This document shows, piece after piece, positions 1 to 8,287 of a stretch of DNA of 36,617 nucleotides. The DNA lies in assembly GCA_030425545.1 (NCBI GenBank), contig JAUIAC010000027.1, positions 1 to 36,617 on the forward strand. Direction: 5' to 3'. Under the pieces are notes generated by a model. It saw only the letters and a list, made by a program, of their open reading frames with translations, was not told the origin of the DNA and ran no database searches. Within the stretch, counting starts at the first letter, position 1; each line of letters begins with the position of its first letter. Both the position numbers and the translations under genes were made by a program. Source of the DNA: a bacterium. GTDB lineage: Bacteria > Myxococcota_A > UBA9042.

Positions 1-32
1 TCGATGAACACCAGCTGCTTGAGCCCTGCCAT
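1..32 (-). CDS. 5' end of a leftward gene, truncated by window edge
   Basis: Reading leftward, an ATG at 32 opens MAGLKQLVFI and then runs off the window. It is preceded by GGAGGGAGG ending about four bases before the ATG, which is an unusually strong ribosome binding site and the main reason to call it. The fragment is too short to identify. The repeat element at 144-382 lies just upstream, and its minus-strand terminator hairpin would shield this gene from any transcription entering from the right. Confidence 0.55.
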   Translation of the reverse strand, partial: MAGLKQLVFI

Positions 33-143
33 GCGGCCTCCCTCCGACGCTCTGGAGCGCCGGACACGCCACGCGAGACGCGAGGGCCCGAGGGTAGCGA
101 TCCACCCGCCAGGGGGATAGTCCACGCCTGGGCGCGTCGCCCT

Positions 144-382
144 TAGCAGACTGCGCCTTTTCTCCGTTCTTGCGGCCACGCCGGTCAGTCTGCTGGGAAG
201 GGGAAGCCACGGCTTGCCGTGGCTGGGGGCGCTCGTAATTTTCGCGCCAGTTCGCTGTCGCGACCAGGCAATTCAGCATCTACCGCGCCCGTTTCCTTCG
301 GCTGCGCCTCAGGGGGCTTGCTCCCCAAGAGACAGAAAAGCTAGCAGATTGCGGCGACAATCAATTTCGCCGCAGTCTGTTA
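144..382. mobile_element. Hairpin-ended MITE-like repeat, copy 1
   Basis: The element starts TA-GCAGACTGCGCC and ends GCCGCAGTCTGT-TA, so it has inverted termini flanked by a TA dinucleotide on each side. Near the left end GCAGACTG (146-153) is repeated inverted as CAGTCTGC (186-193). The right end (341-383) is a hairpin with 17-base arms and one T/C mismatch. A small internal hairpin AGCCACGG/CCGTGGCT lies at 205-224. Copy 2 (10295-10534) is near-identical over its whole length and copy 3 (12483-12640) is an internally deleted form. There is no transposase and no conserved reading frame. TA flanks inside CTAG-like targets fit mobilisation by an IS630/Tc1-mariner-type transposase; that is inference. 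Confidence 0.8.
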
Positions 383-394
383 GAGCCGTATACT
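366..394 (+). promoter_or_regulatory. Candidate promoter partly built from the repeat's right end
   Basis: TATACT at 389-394 is close to a sigma-70 -10 box, and TTCGCC at 366-371 lies exactly 17 bases upstream as a weak -35. The -35 falls inside the terminal hairpin of the repeat and the -10 lies just outside it. The first gene downstream starts at 467. The -35 match is poor, so the call rests mostly on the -10 box and the spacing. Confidence 0.3.
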
Positions 395-466
395 GACGCC
401 CCCCGAGTCGTCGGACCCTGCGGCAGACGCTGTCGTGCGACGGGCGGTCGGCACTGGAGCCACAGC

Positions 467-1873
467 ATGAAGGTCCTGCTCATCGATCCGCCGGAGCTCT
501 TTCTCCGAGGCGAGGGGCACACCCGGCAGGTCCAGCCGCTGGGGTTGGCCTACGTCGGCGCGGCGATCGCTGACATCGCTGAGGTTCGCTTCCTGCTGCC
601 CGACACCCGCGCGTGGGTTGGCGACGACCCGTGGGGCGAGCTGGTGCGCACGGTTCAGGCCGAGGCGCCAGATTTGGTGGGCTTCACCGCGGTCACCGCC
701 ACGTACCCGTCCGCCGTCGCCTTCGCGCAGCGGCTGCGCGCGACCTTGCCCGAGCTGCCCATGGTGCTGGGCGGGGTGCACGCGTCGACCGAACCGGCCG
801 ACGCCCTGCGGGGAGCGCCTGCGCTCGACTGGGTGATCCGGGGCGAGGGCGAGCTCACCCTGCGAGAGCTCGTCGCGGCGGTCGCTGCCGAGGGGCGCGC
901 CCTCCGAGACCCAGGCCAGATTCACGGGCTCTGGTGGCGCGACGCGGCGGGCCAGGTGCGCGCCTCGCAGCCGCGGGCGCCGGCCCCAGACCTCGACGCG
1001 CTGCCGAACCCACTGCGAGAGGGGCTGGTGTGGCCCGACGACATCCAGCCGGCCTTCTACCAGGCCATGGTGACCCTGCGCGGCTGCCCCTATCGCTGCA
1101 TCTACTGCGCGGTGCCGGGCTTGGACGAGCGCAAGACCCGCTATCGCTCCGCGACCCACGTGGTCGACGAGATCGCGGCGCTCAAGGCGCGCTGGGACAT
1201 CCCCTACCTCTTCTTCCACGACAGCGTGTTCACGCTGCACAAGAAGCGCACGCTCGCGATCTGCGCGGAGATGGTCGAGCGCGGTCTGCAGGTGCCCTTC
1301 TGCATCCAGACCCGGGCCGACCGCATCGACGCTGAGGTGCTCGAGGCCATGCTCGCCGCTGGCCTGCACCAGGTGTTCTTTGGCATCGAGTCGGGTGACG
1401 CCGACAGCTTGAAGCGCATTCGCAAGGCGACGCCGCTGGCTCAGATTCGCAGCGCGGTGGCCTTGACCCGCGCGGCCGACGTGCGCACCAGCGGCTTCTT
1501 CATGGTCGGCTGGCCCTGGGAGGACCGGGCGCGCATGCAGGCGACGGCCGACTTCGCCACGTCGTTGGACCTCGACGCCGTGAGCTTGTTCTCGGCCACA
1601 CCGCTGCCGGGCACCGAGCTGTGGGAGCTGGCGGGCGGGACGCACCTGCCCGAGTCCATCGACTTCCGGACACCGCAGGTCAACCTGACGGGCATGAGCG
1701 ACGCGGCCTACGCCGAGGCCTACGCGGCGGTGAAGGCGCAGGTCGACGCCTACAATCAGACCCGCATGATCGCGGCGCTGCCGGAGGCGACCCGGGTCGC
1801 GTGGATGGACCTGCCGCAGCCGCGCGCGACAGCGGTGCTGAGCGCCGGGGACGCGTCGGGAGCGGCGCAGTGA
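467..1873 (+). CDS. B12-binding-domain radical SAM protein
   Basis: The 468-residue protein has an N-terminal cobalamin-binding Rossmann-like region (about 1-145, beginning MKVLLIDPP, with LVGFTAVTATYP and LGGVHAS) followed by a radical SAM core. The 4Fe-4S cysteines are C207, C211 and C214 in RGCPYRCIYC, and later strands include FFGIESGD and GFFMVGWP. Such proteins cleave S-adenosylmethionine reductively, and many in this class are methyltransferases or cyclases acting on unactivated carbons; the substrate cannot be read here. GGAG lies nine bases before the ATG. The stop overlaps the GTG of the next gene (GTGA at 1870-1873), so the two are probably translationally coupled. The promoter candidate at 366-394 lies partly in repeat copy 1. 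Confidence 0.88.
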   Translation: MKVLLIDPPELFLRGEGHTRQVQPLGLAYVGAAIADIAEVRFLLPDTRAWVGDDPWGELVRTVQAEAPDLVGFTAVTATYPSAVAFAQRLRATLPELPMVLGGVHASTEPADALRGAPALDWVIRGEGELTLRELVAAVAAEGRALRDPGQIHGLWWRDAAGQVRASQPRAPAPDLDALPNPLREGLVWPDDIQPAFYQAMVTLRGCPYRCIYCAVPGLDERKTRYRSATHVVDEIAALKARWDIPYLFFHDSVFTLHKKRTLAICAEMVERGLQVPFCIQTRADRIDAEVLEAMLAAGLHQVFFGIESGDADSLKRIRKATPLAQIRSAVALTRAADVRTSGFFMVGWPWEDRARMQATADFATSLDLDAVSLFSATPLPGTELWELAGGTHLPESIDFRTPQVNLTGMSDAAYAEAYAAVKAQVDAYNQTRMIAALPEATRVAWMDLPQPRATAVLSAGDASGAAQ

Positions 1874-4800
1874 CCGGCGCGCCGGCAGCGTCCGCCACCC
1901 CAGGCGACACGGCGGCGACGACGCCCACGCACCGCGCGGCCGGCGCCGTCGAGGGCGTCGTCGCGGCGGTGGACACCGGCGGCACCTTCACCGACCTGGT
2001 CGCCCAGACCCCAGGGGGTGTGCTCCGGGCCAAGGTCCCGTCGACCCCGGACGACCCGGGCCGCGCGGTCCTCGACGCGCTCGCTGAGCTGCGGCGCCAG
2101 CTGCCCCCGGACAGCCCGCCGGTGCGCGTGGTGCGACACGGCACCACGGTCGCGACCAACGCGCTGCTCGAGCGGCGCGGTGCGGCCACGGTCCTGATCA
2201 CCACCGCCGGATTCACGGACCTGCTGCGCCTCCGCCGGCAGGACCGGCCCGATCTCTACGCGCTCCACCCGGTGGTGCCCGAACCCCTGGTCGCCGTGAC
2301 GCTGGGGGTCGCTGGGCGCGTGGGGCCACGCGGTGAGCGCTGGGCGCCGCTCGAGCCGCTCGGTCCCTGGCTGGCGCGCCACGCAGCCGTGCTCGCCAAG
2401 GCCGAGAGCTTCGCGGTCTGCCTGCTGCACGCCTGGCGCGACGGCAGCGACGAGCGGGCCGTCGGCGCCGCGCTCGCGGCCGCCTATCCGGGCGTGCCTG
2501 TGACGCTCTCCCACGCGCTGGCGCCGGTGTTTCGCGAGTACGAGCGCTGCAGCACCGCGGCGGTCAACGCCTTTGTCGCTCCGGTGATGGGCCGCTACCT
2601 CGCGCGGCTGCAGGCCGGCGTGGCGCCCGCGCAGCTCATGATCCAGGGGTCCGGGGGCGGGCTGCTGAGCGCCGAGCTGGCCGCGCGGTGGCCAGCCCAC
2701 ACCGCGCTCTCGGGCCCTGCGGGCGGCGTTCAAGGGGCGTGGGCCGCCGGGCGCGCCGCGGGTTACGACCGGCTGCTGACCTTGGACATGGGGGGCACGT
2801 CGACCGACGTCAGCGTGGTCGAGGGCGCGCTCACGCCCAGCGATCTGGGCGAGGTCGCCGGCCTGCCGGTGCGTCTGCCGCTGCTGCCCATCGACACCGT
2901 AGGCGCGGGTGGCGGCTCCATCGCCTGGGTCGACAGCGGCGGCGCGCTGCGGGTCGGGCCGCGCTCGGCCGGGGCGCGGCCGGGGCCCGCTTGCTACGGC
3001 CGCGCCGGGCCGGAGGCCGAGGCCACGGTGACCGACGCCCACGTGGTGCTCGGTCGCCTGCCTCAGCTGCTCGGCGGCGCGATGCCCTTGGACTCGGCCG
3101 CGGCACATCGGGCGATGGCGCGCCTCGCAGCGCAGCTGGGCGCGCCCGTGGCCGCCACGGCGCAGGCGGTGCTCGACGTGACCACCGCCGCCATGGCGCG
3201 CGCCTGCAAGCGCGTCTCGTCGGTGCGCGGCGTCGACCCCCGCACCCTCACGTTGGTGGCCTTTGGCGGCGCTGGCGGGCTGCACGCCTGTGAGCTCGCC
3301 GACGAGCTGGGCTGTCCCACCGTGCTCTTCCCCGCTGAGCCCGGGGTCCTGAGCGCCGCCGGCATCGCCGCCGCGTCACCGGCCGCCAGCGTGACCCACA
3401 CGTCTCTGGTGCGGAGCGACGGGCTGTCTGACGGCGCGTGGCGGCGCCGGCACGCCGCTGCGTGCGCTGAGGTGGCGGCGGCCTTCGCGGCCACGTGGCC
3501 TGGCGCGTCGCCGCCGCAGGTCCGCGTGCTCGCCGACATGCGCTATGTCGGCCAGTCGTGGTCGTTGGCGGTGGAGGTCAGCGCCGGTCTGCGCTCGGGC
3601 GCCGCCGACGCCACGGCGAGCGAGCCGCAGCCCGCGGTCGCCCGCAGCGTCGCGGCCTTGGGGGCCGCCTTCGAGCGAGCGCACGACGCGCGCTACGGCT
3701 TCACGCTCGCGCAGCCGTGGGAGCTGGTCGCGCTGCGCGCCTTTGCGGACGCGTCGCGCCCCGCAGCTGACCCGCCAGCGCGCCGGCCCACGACGCCGCA
3801 GCGTCGCCAGCAGCGCAAGCCCGGGTCGAGCGCGGGCTCGACGGGCGGCCGTGGCGCTGACGCCGCTGGCCCGCGGGCCGTCTCAGCGTGGTCTGCCACG
3901 CTCTGGCTGCCGGAGGGCTGGCGCGCGCGCCAGCGCCGCGACGGGGCCTGGGTCTGTGAGCGGCTGGACGGCGGCGACGCGACCTACGTCCCGAGCGCAC
4001 AAGCGAGCGCTCCCGGCCCCGCGGGCCCAGCGCGACCGGACGCAGGGACCGCGGGGCGCACGGCGACGCGGACGGCGGAGGCCACGCGCTCCGTGCGCGC
4101 GCGCACCGTGGCGCTGGGTCTCGAGGTCCACCGACACCGCCTCGCAGCCATCGCAGAGCAGATGGGCGCGGCGCTCCAGTCCTCGGCCCTCTCCGCCAAC
4201 ATCAAGGAGCGGCGCGACTTCTCCTGCGCGATCTTCGACGGCGCCGGACGCATGCTGGAGCACGCCGCTCACATCCCCGTGCACCTGGGGTCGACGCCTG
4301 CGAGCGTGGCGGCGGTCCTCGACGCCGTCCCCCCGGTCCCCGGCCAGTCCGTCATCGTCAACGACCCCTTCCAGGGTGGCACCCACCTGCCAGACGTCAC
4401 GGTCGTGACCCCCGTCTTCGTGCGCCCGGGCGACGCGACGCCGACCTGGTACGTGGCCAACCGGGCCCACCACGCCGACGTCGGCGGCGTGAGCCCGGGC
4501 TCCATGCCGGCTCCCATGGACAGCGCAGGGCGCCCGCGCCCGCTGACCATCGCCGACGAGGGCTTCCGCATCGGGCCGACCGTGCTGACCGCCGAGGTGC
4601 GCCAGGCCTTCGCCGCCGCCTCGCGGACCCCCTCGGAGCGGCTGGGCGACCTCCGCGCCCAAGAGGCGGCGAACCTGACCGGAGCGCGCCTGCTGCGCGC
4701 GCTGTCGACCCAGCCGGGCGTCGCGGCGAGGGTGCCCGCCCTCAACGAGGCGCTGCTGGACTACGGCGAGCGCAGGATGCGGGCTGCGCTCCAGGCCTTG

Positions 4801-5730
4801 CCGGACGGCAGCTGGCGCTTCACCGACCACCTGGACGACGACGGGCTCTCGCCGCAGGGCGTCCCGGTGCCGGTGGTCGTGACCATCGCTGGCGACCGCG
4901 CGACGGTCGACCTGCGCGCGGCGCCTCCCGCGAGCCCGGGGCCGCTCAACGCCGTGCGCGCCATCGCCGTGTCGGCCGTGCTCTACTGCTTTCGCGCCCT
5001 GGCCGGCGCGGTGCTCGACCCGGACGGGCGCGATCCCGACGCGCTGCCAGCCAACGCGGGCACGCTGCGGCCGCTCACAGTCCGCACCCGCCCGGGCTCC
5101 CTGCTCGACGCGCGGCCGCCGTCGGCGGTCTCTGCGGGCAACGTGGAGACCTCGCAGCGGCTCGTCGACGCCATCTTCGGCGCGCTGGCTCAGGCGGCTC
5201 CGGAGTGGGTGCCGGCCGCGTCCTGCGGCTCCATGAGCAACCTGCTCCTCGGGGGCACGCGGCCCACGGGCGCGCCCTGGGTGCACTACGAGACCCTGGC
5301 TGGGGGCGCCGGGGGAGGGCCGCTGGGACCTGGCGCCGACGCCGTGCAGTGCCACATGACCAACACCCGCAACACACCGGTCGAGGCCCTGGAGCACGCC
5401 TTTCCGCTCGAGGTGCGGCGCTACGCTCTGGCCTCTCAGCGCGCGCAGGGCGTCCAGCGTGGCGGGGCGGGCGTGGTGCGCGCCCTGCGCTTTCACGCGC
5501 CGGCGACCGTGACCCTGGTGACCGAGCGCCGACGTCTGGCGCCGTGGGGCCTGGCCGGCGGCGAGCCGGGGCCCCGCGGGCGCAACCGGCTGCGGCGCGC
5601 GTCGGGCGAGCTGGTCGAGCTCCCCAGCAAGGCCGTGGTTCAGGTGGACGTGGGCGACGAGCTGGAGGTGCAGACGCCGGGGGGCGGCGCGTGGGGCGGG
5701 CGTGGCGCAGTTGGCGAAGCGCCGGCGTGA
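1870..5730 (+). CDS. Fused HyuA-HyuB 5-oxoprolinase/N-methylhydantoinase family protein
   Basis: The frame is open from 1621, but translation most likely begins at GTG 1870, overlapping the upstream stop by four bases, giving 1286 residues. This is close to the length of eukaryotic 5-oxoprolinase. The HyuA half has DTGGTFTD at 35-42, GTTVATNALLERRG, SGPAGGVQGA and DMGGTSTDVS near residue 306, which form the ATP-grasping acetate-kinase-like fold. A low-complexity Ala/Pro/Thr linker separates it from the HyuB half, which starts near residue 745 (LEVHRHRLAAIAEQMG) and includes VNDPFQGGTHLPDVT and RAHHADVGG. The family opens cyclic amides (5-oxoproline, hydantoins) using ATP. Exact substrate is unknown. 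Fusion in one chain contrasts with separate hyuA and hyuB genes in many bacteria. Confidence 0.9.
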   Translation: MTGAPAASATPGDTAATTPTHRAAGAVEGVVAAVDTGGTFTDLVAQTPGGVLRAKVPSTPDDPGRAVLDALAELRRQLPPDSPPVRVVRHGTTVATNALLERRGAATVLITTAGFTDLLRLRRQDRPDLYALHPVVPEPLVAVTLGVAGRVGPRGERWAPLEPLGPWLARHAAVLAKAESFAVCLLHAWRDGSDERAVGAALAAAYPGVPVTLSHALAPVFREYERCSTAAVNAFVAPVMGRYLARLQAGVAPAQLMIQGSGGGLLSAELAARWPAHTALSGPAGGVQGAWAAGRAAGYDRLLTLDMGGTSTDVSVVEGALTPSDLGEVAGLPVRLPLLPIDTVGAGGGSIAWVDSGGALRVGPRSAGARPGPACYGRAGPEAEATVTDAHVVLGRLPQLLGGAMPLDSAAAHRAMARLAAQLGAPVAATAQAVLDVTTAAMARACKRVSSVRGVDPRTLTLVAFGGAGGLHACELADELGCPTVLFPAEPGVLSAAGIAAASPAASVTHTSLVRSDGLSDGAWRRRHAAACAEVAAAFAATWPGASPPQVRVLADMRYVGQSWSLAVEVSAGLRSGAADATASEPQPAVARSVAALGAAFERAHDARYGFTLAQPWELVALRAFADASRPAADPPARRPTTPQRRQQRKPGSSAGSTGGRGADAAGPRAVSAWSATLWLPEGWRARQRRDGAWVCERLDGGDATYVPSAQASAPGPAGPARPDAGTAGRTATRTAEATRSVRARTVALGLEVHRHRLAAIAEQMGAALQSSALSANIKERRDFSCAIFDGAGRMLEHAAHIPVHLGSTPASVAAVLDAVPPVPGQSVIVNDPFQGGTHLPDVTVVTPVFVRPGDATPTWYVANRAHHADVGGVSPGSMPAPMDSAGRPRPLTIADEGFRIGPTVLTAEVRQAFAAASRTPSERLGDLRAQEAANLTGARLLRALSTQPGVAARVPALNEALLDYGERRMRAALQALPDGSWRFTDHLDDDGLSPQGVPVPVVVTIAGDRATVDLRAAPPASPGPLNAVRAIAVSAVLYCFRALAGAVLDPDGRDPDALPANAGTLRPLTVRTRPGSLLDARPPSAVSAGNVETSQRLVDAIFGALAQAAPEWVPAASCGSMSNLLLGGTRPTGAPWVHYETLAGGAGGGPLGPGADAVQCHMTNTRNTPVEALEHAFPLEVRRYALASQRAQGVQRGGAGVVRALRFHAPATVTLVTERRRLAPWGLAGGEPGPRGRNRLRRASGELVELPSKAVVQVDVGDELEVQTPGGGAWGGRGAVGEAPA

Positions 5731-5764
5731 GTGGGGGGCCTGGCGGTCGAGCGCTCGCGGGCGT

Positions 5765-6739
5765 TCACTCGCCCAGGAGCGCGCGCAGGCGGCTGAAGAG
5801 CGCCGCCAGCTCGGGCTCGGACAGCTTGTGGTGAACGGTGCGGGTGTGCAGCTCGACGCCGTCGGCCAGCTGGAGGCGGGTCCACGACTCCACCGGGGGC
5901 AGCTTGGGGGCCGCCGCGGTCGGGGCGGTGTCGGCGCCCGGACCTGAGGACACGGTCACCTGACGGCGGGGCAGGTGCGAGCCGACCGGAAACTGCGGCG
6001 TCGCGCCCTCGGGGGGGCCGTTCAGGTCGGGGCCCAGCTGCTCGCGCAGGGCGTCGTTGAGCGAACGGGACGCGGCCATGGTGGCGCGCGGCGGGCGGAG
6101 GGGGCGTGTCTGAGGCTGCTTCTGCAGCGGCGCGTCCGGCAGGTCCAGGGGCGGCTGCTGCGTGGGGAGATCTCGTGGCGGCGGGGGCGGCGGGGGCGGC
6201 GCTCCGAGCCCCGCGAGCCCTTGCAGCGCGGGGGCCACGCCGTGGCGCGCCTTGCGGACCGGCGCCGGCTCGGCCGCGGGAGCGAAGTGCCGCACTGGCT
6301 CGGGTTCGGGTGCGTTCATGTGCGCGGTCTCGCCGCGCCCCGGCCGGCCGACGCGCCCTTTCTTCAGCATGTTGAGCCAGTTGCTCATGACGGCGGCCTT
6401 CTTCTCCGCCTCCACCGGATCGTCGCAGAGCAGGCGCAGGTAGTCGTCGTCGACCCCGTGGACCAGCGTGCGGATGCGCTCCGTGCCGAAGTGCATCGAC
6501 CGCAGGGTCTGGATGGCCACCAGCTGCATCAGGTGGCGGCGGCCATAGGGCCGGTCGCCGACCTCGGGCGCGTCGATGAGGCGCTGCTCGAGGTAGAGCG
6601 CGACCGCGCTGCTGTCGGTCTGCTCGGGCGACCCGGGCTGGTCGCGCAGGAGCGCGTTGGCGGTGCTCACCAGCGAGTCGAGCGAAAACTGCTCGGGCTG
6701 GGCGTGGATCGCGGCGCTCACGGTGCGGGGGCGGTTCAT
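5765..6739 (-). CDS. MerR-like helix-turn-helix protein with Pro-rich tail
   Basis: ATG 6739 is chosen (324 residues) because GGAG sits just before it; a GTG at 6781 is in frame but has no visible ribosome binding site. Residues about 43-105 (SSAVALYLEQRLIDAPEVG, then RPYGRRHLMQLVAIQTLR and FGTERIRTLV) resemble the winged-helix DNA-binding domain of MerR regulators, including the Y-R-R turn between helices. There is no recognisable effector domain. After residue 125 the chain is Pro/Arg/Ala-rich with an eight-proline run, and the last about 40 residues (WTRLQLADGVELHTRTVHHKLSEPELAALFSRLRALLG) look folded. It is convergent with the oxoprolinase gene and divergent from the CAP-domain lipoprotein at 6974, which it may regulate. 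Confidence 0.7.
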   Translation of the reverse strand: MNRPRTVSAAIHAQPEQFSLDSLVSTANALLRDQPGSPEQTDSSAVALYLEQRLIDAPEVGDRPYGRRHLMQLVAIQTLRSMHFGTERIRTLVHGVDDDYLRLLCDDPVEAEKKAAVMSNWLNMLKKGRVGRPGRGETAHMNAPEPEPVRHFAPAAEPAPVRKARHGVAPALQGLAGLGAPPPPPPPPRDLPTQQPPLDLPDAPLQKQPQTRPLRPPRATMAASRSLNDALREQLGPDLNGPPEGATPQFPVGSHLPRRQVTVSSGPGADTAPTAAAPKLPPVESWTRLQLADGVELHTRTVHHKLSEPELAALFSRLRALLGE

Positions 6740-6973
6740 GTCTCCGAGTGTGCGGCCCGTTGGCGGGAGCGTCCAGCGCACGGGGGTGACTTGCGTCGAT
6801 GCACGCGGGCGCGGCGCGTCCTTCGCTTTCTTTCACTGGTCCGCCGCTGCGGATTCGAACATCCTCTCGCCGCTCGCGGGCGCTCGGCCCCCCTCGCCTC
6901 TCCAACGATGCGCCGCGGCCGCTCGCCCGACCTGCTCGCCCGGCCCCGCGTCGCGAGAGCCCCAGGAGTCGTG

Positions 6974-8218
6974 ATGTTCCGTGTCGCCCCCTCCCTCCTC
7001 GAGCCCCATCTCGCGGCCCGGGCCTCCCTGAACCGCCGCGCGCTGCGCACCAGCGTGACCCTCGCGGCGCTCCTGCTCGCAGCGGGCTGCGCCTCGCCCG
7101 CGGGCACGGGCGGCGTCACCGTGCCGCAGGGCTCTGCCGGCGCCACCGACGTGCCGTGCAAGCCGCTGAGCCAGCACCAGGGCTGCAACGGCATCGACCG
7201 TATGCTGTGCGAGCACTCGTCGAGCAGCTGGCAGATCTTGGAGGAGTGCGGCGTCGGCGAGGCCTGCGTGGAGAAGGACGATCCCGGCCTGCCTGGGGCG
7301 CTGCTGGCGAGCTGCAAGGTGATCCCCACCCCGGCAGCCGACGGCGGCAGCACCGACGGGACCATCGGCGGGGGCAGCAGCGGCGGGGGCAGCAGCGGCG
7401 GCGGCGTCCCGGGAGACGTCTGCGACCGCTGGAACGCCGACCGCAAGGACCTCGCCGAGGGGGACTGGGACGGCAGCGCGCCCAAGTGCGACCCGGGCAC
7501 GCTCACCGGCGGCGCGATCGAGCGGGCGACCAAGGTGGTCAACCTGTACCGTGCCATGGCCGGGCTGCCCGAGGTCGACCACGACCCCGACCTCGACAAG
7601 CGCGCGCAGGCCTGTGCGCTGATCATGCGCGCCAACGGCTCGATCACCCACACGCCCGCCAAGTCGGCGAAGTGCTACACCGACATGGGCGCCACCGCAG
7701 CGAAGAAGAGCAACCTCTCCACCGCCGGCGCTGTGGTGTCCGTGGACCGCTACATGGTCGACTCGGGCTCACACAACCAGGCCACGCTCGGCCACCGCCG
7801 CTGGATCTTGAACAACAAGCTCGACTTCATCGGTGTGGGCTCCACGGGCGCCAAGTTCTCGTGCCTGCACGTCATCGGCGGCAAGGGCAACGCCAAGAAG
7901 CCCTGGGTCGCGTTCCCCTCACCAGGCAAGGTGCCCTTCGGCGTGATCAGCCCCTACGGCACGTCCATCGACACCACCGGCTGGTCGATCCAGAGCGACA
8001 CGGTCAGCTTCTCGCAGGCCGAGGTCCACGTGACGGTCGGTGGAGAGGCGCGCAAGGTGTCCCAGCGCCTGTTGAAGGGCGGCTACGGCTCCAAGTACGC
8101 CATCGCCTGGCGGCCGGACGGGTGGAAGACGGAGGCCGGCGTCGTCTACCACGTCGAGCTGACCAAGGTGTCGACGCCGATCTCCTACGACGTGGACGTG
8201 GTCGACTGCGGGCAGTAG
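6974..8218 (+). CDS. CAP/SCP-domain lipoprotein (YkwD-like)
   Basis: ATG 6974 is preceded by AGGAG with five-base spacing. Basic residues and a hydrophobic stretch lead to the lipobox LAAGC with Cys39, so the product should be a lipoprotein. Residues 40-150 hold a small Cys-containing module (VPCKPLSQHQGCNGIDRMLC...) and a Gly/Ser linker (131-144). Residues about 183-300 resemble the CAP superfamily, with KVVNLYRAMAGLPEVDHDPDL, a His in SITHTPAK and GHRRWILN near 273-280. The C-terminal about 110 residues (315-414) appear as a separate beta-rich domain. Bacterial CAP proteins are extracellular and mostly of unknown biochemical role. The total is 414 residues. It faces the AbiE operon tail to tail. 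Confidence 0.82.
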   Translation: MFRVAPSLLEPHLAARASLNRRALRTSVTLAALLLAAGCASPAGTGGVTVPQGSAGATDVPCKPLSQHQGCNGIDRMLCEHSSSSWQILEECGVGEACVEKDDPGLPGALLASCKVIPTPAADGGSTDGTIGGGSSGGGSSGGGVPGDVCDRWNADRKDLAEGDWDGSAPKCDPGTLTGGAIERATKVVNLYRAMAGLPEVDHDPDLDKRAQACALIMRANGSITHTPAKSAKCYTDMGATAAKKSNLSTAGAVVSVDRYMVDSGSHNQATLGHRRWILNNKLDFIGVGSTGAKFSCLHVIGGKGNAKKPWVAFPSPGKVPFGVISPYGTSIDTTGWSIQSDTVSFSQAEVHVTVGGEARKVSQRLLKGGYGSKYAIAWRPDGWKTEAGVVYHVELTKVSTPISYDVDVVDCGQ

Positions 8219-8287
8219 ACAGCCGGGGCTTGTGCTCGGGTCCGCGTCGCCGGGTGATGTTGGCCTGCATCGGCGACCGTGCCGGTG

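Noticed and set aside
341..383. Possible integron attC site because of GTTAG in the terminal hairpin of copy 1
   Set aside because: GTTAG occurs only in copy 1 (the others have GCTAG), the hairpin lacks attC bulges and there is no cassette array or integrase.
214..396. Small open frame inside repeat copy 1, similar to one at 10284-10496 in copy 2
   Set aside because: The two frames agree only in the middle (RDQAIQHL to GACSP) and diverge after a one-base indel, and copy 3 lacks the region, so it is not a conserved protein.
380..1645. Minus-strand open frame over the radical SAM gene
   Set aside because: Antisense shadow in GC-rich DNA; the plus strand carries the CxxxCxxC cluster motif.
5731..5764. 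Short CGAGCGCTCG palindrome between convergent genes as a terminator
   Set aside because: The stem is too short and no T-run follows; chance palindromes are common at this base composition.
6740..6781. GTG 6781 as start of the MerR-like gene
   Set aside because: No ribosome binding site precedes it, and ATG 6739 has GGAG directly upstream.
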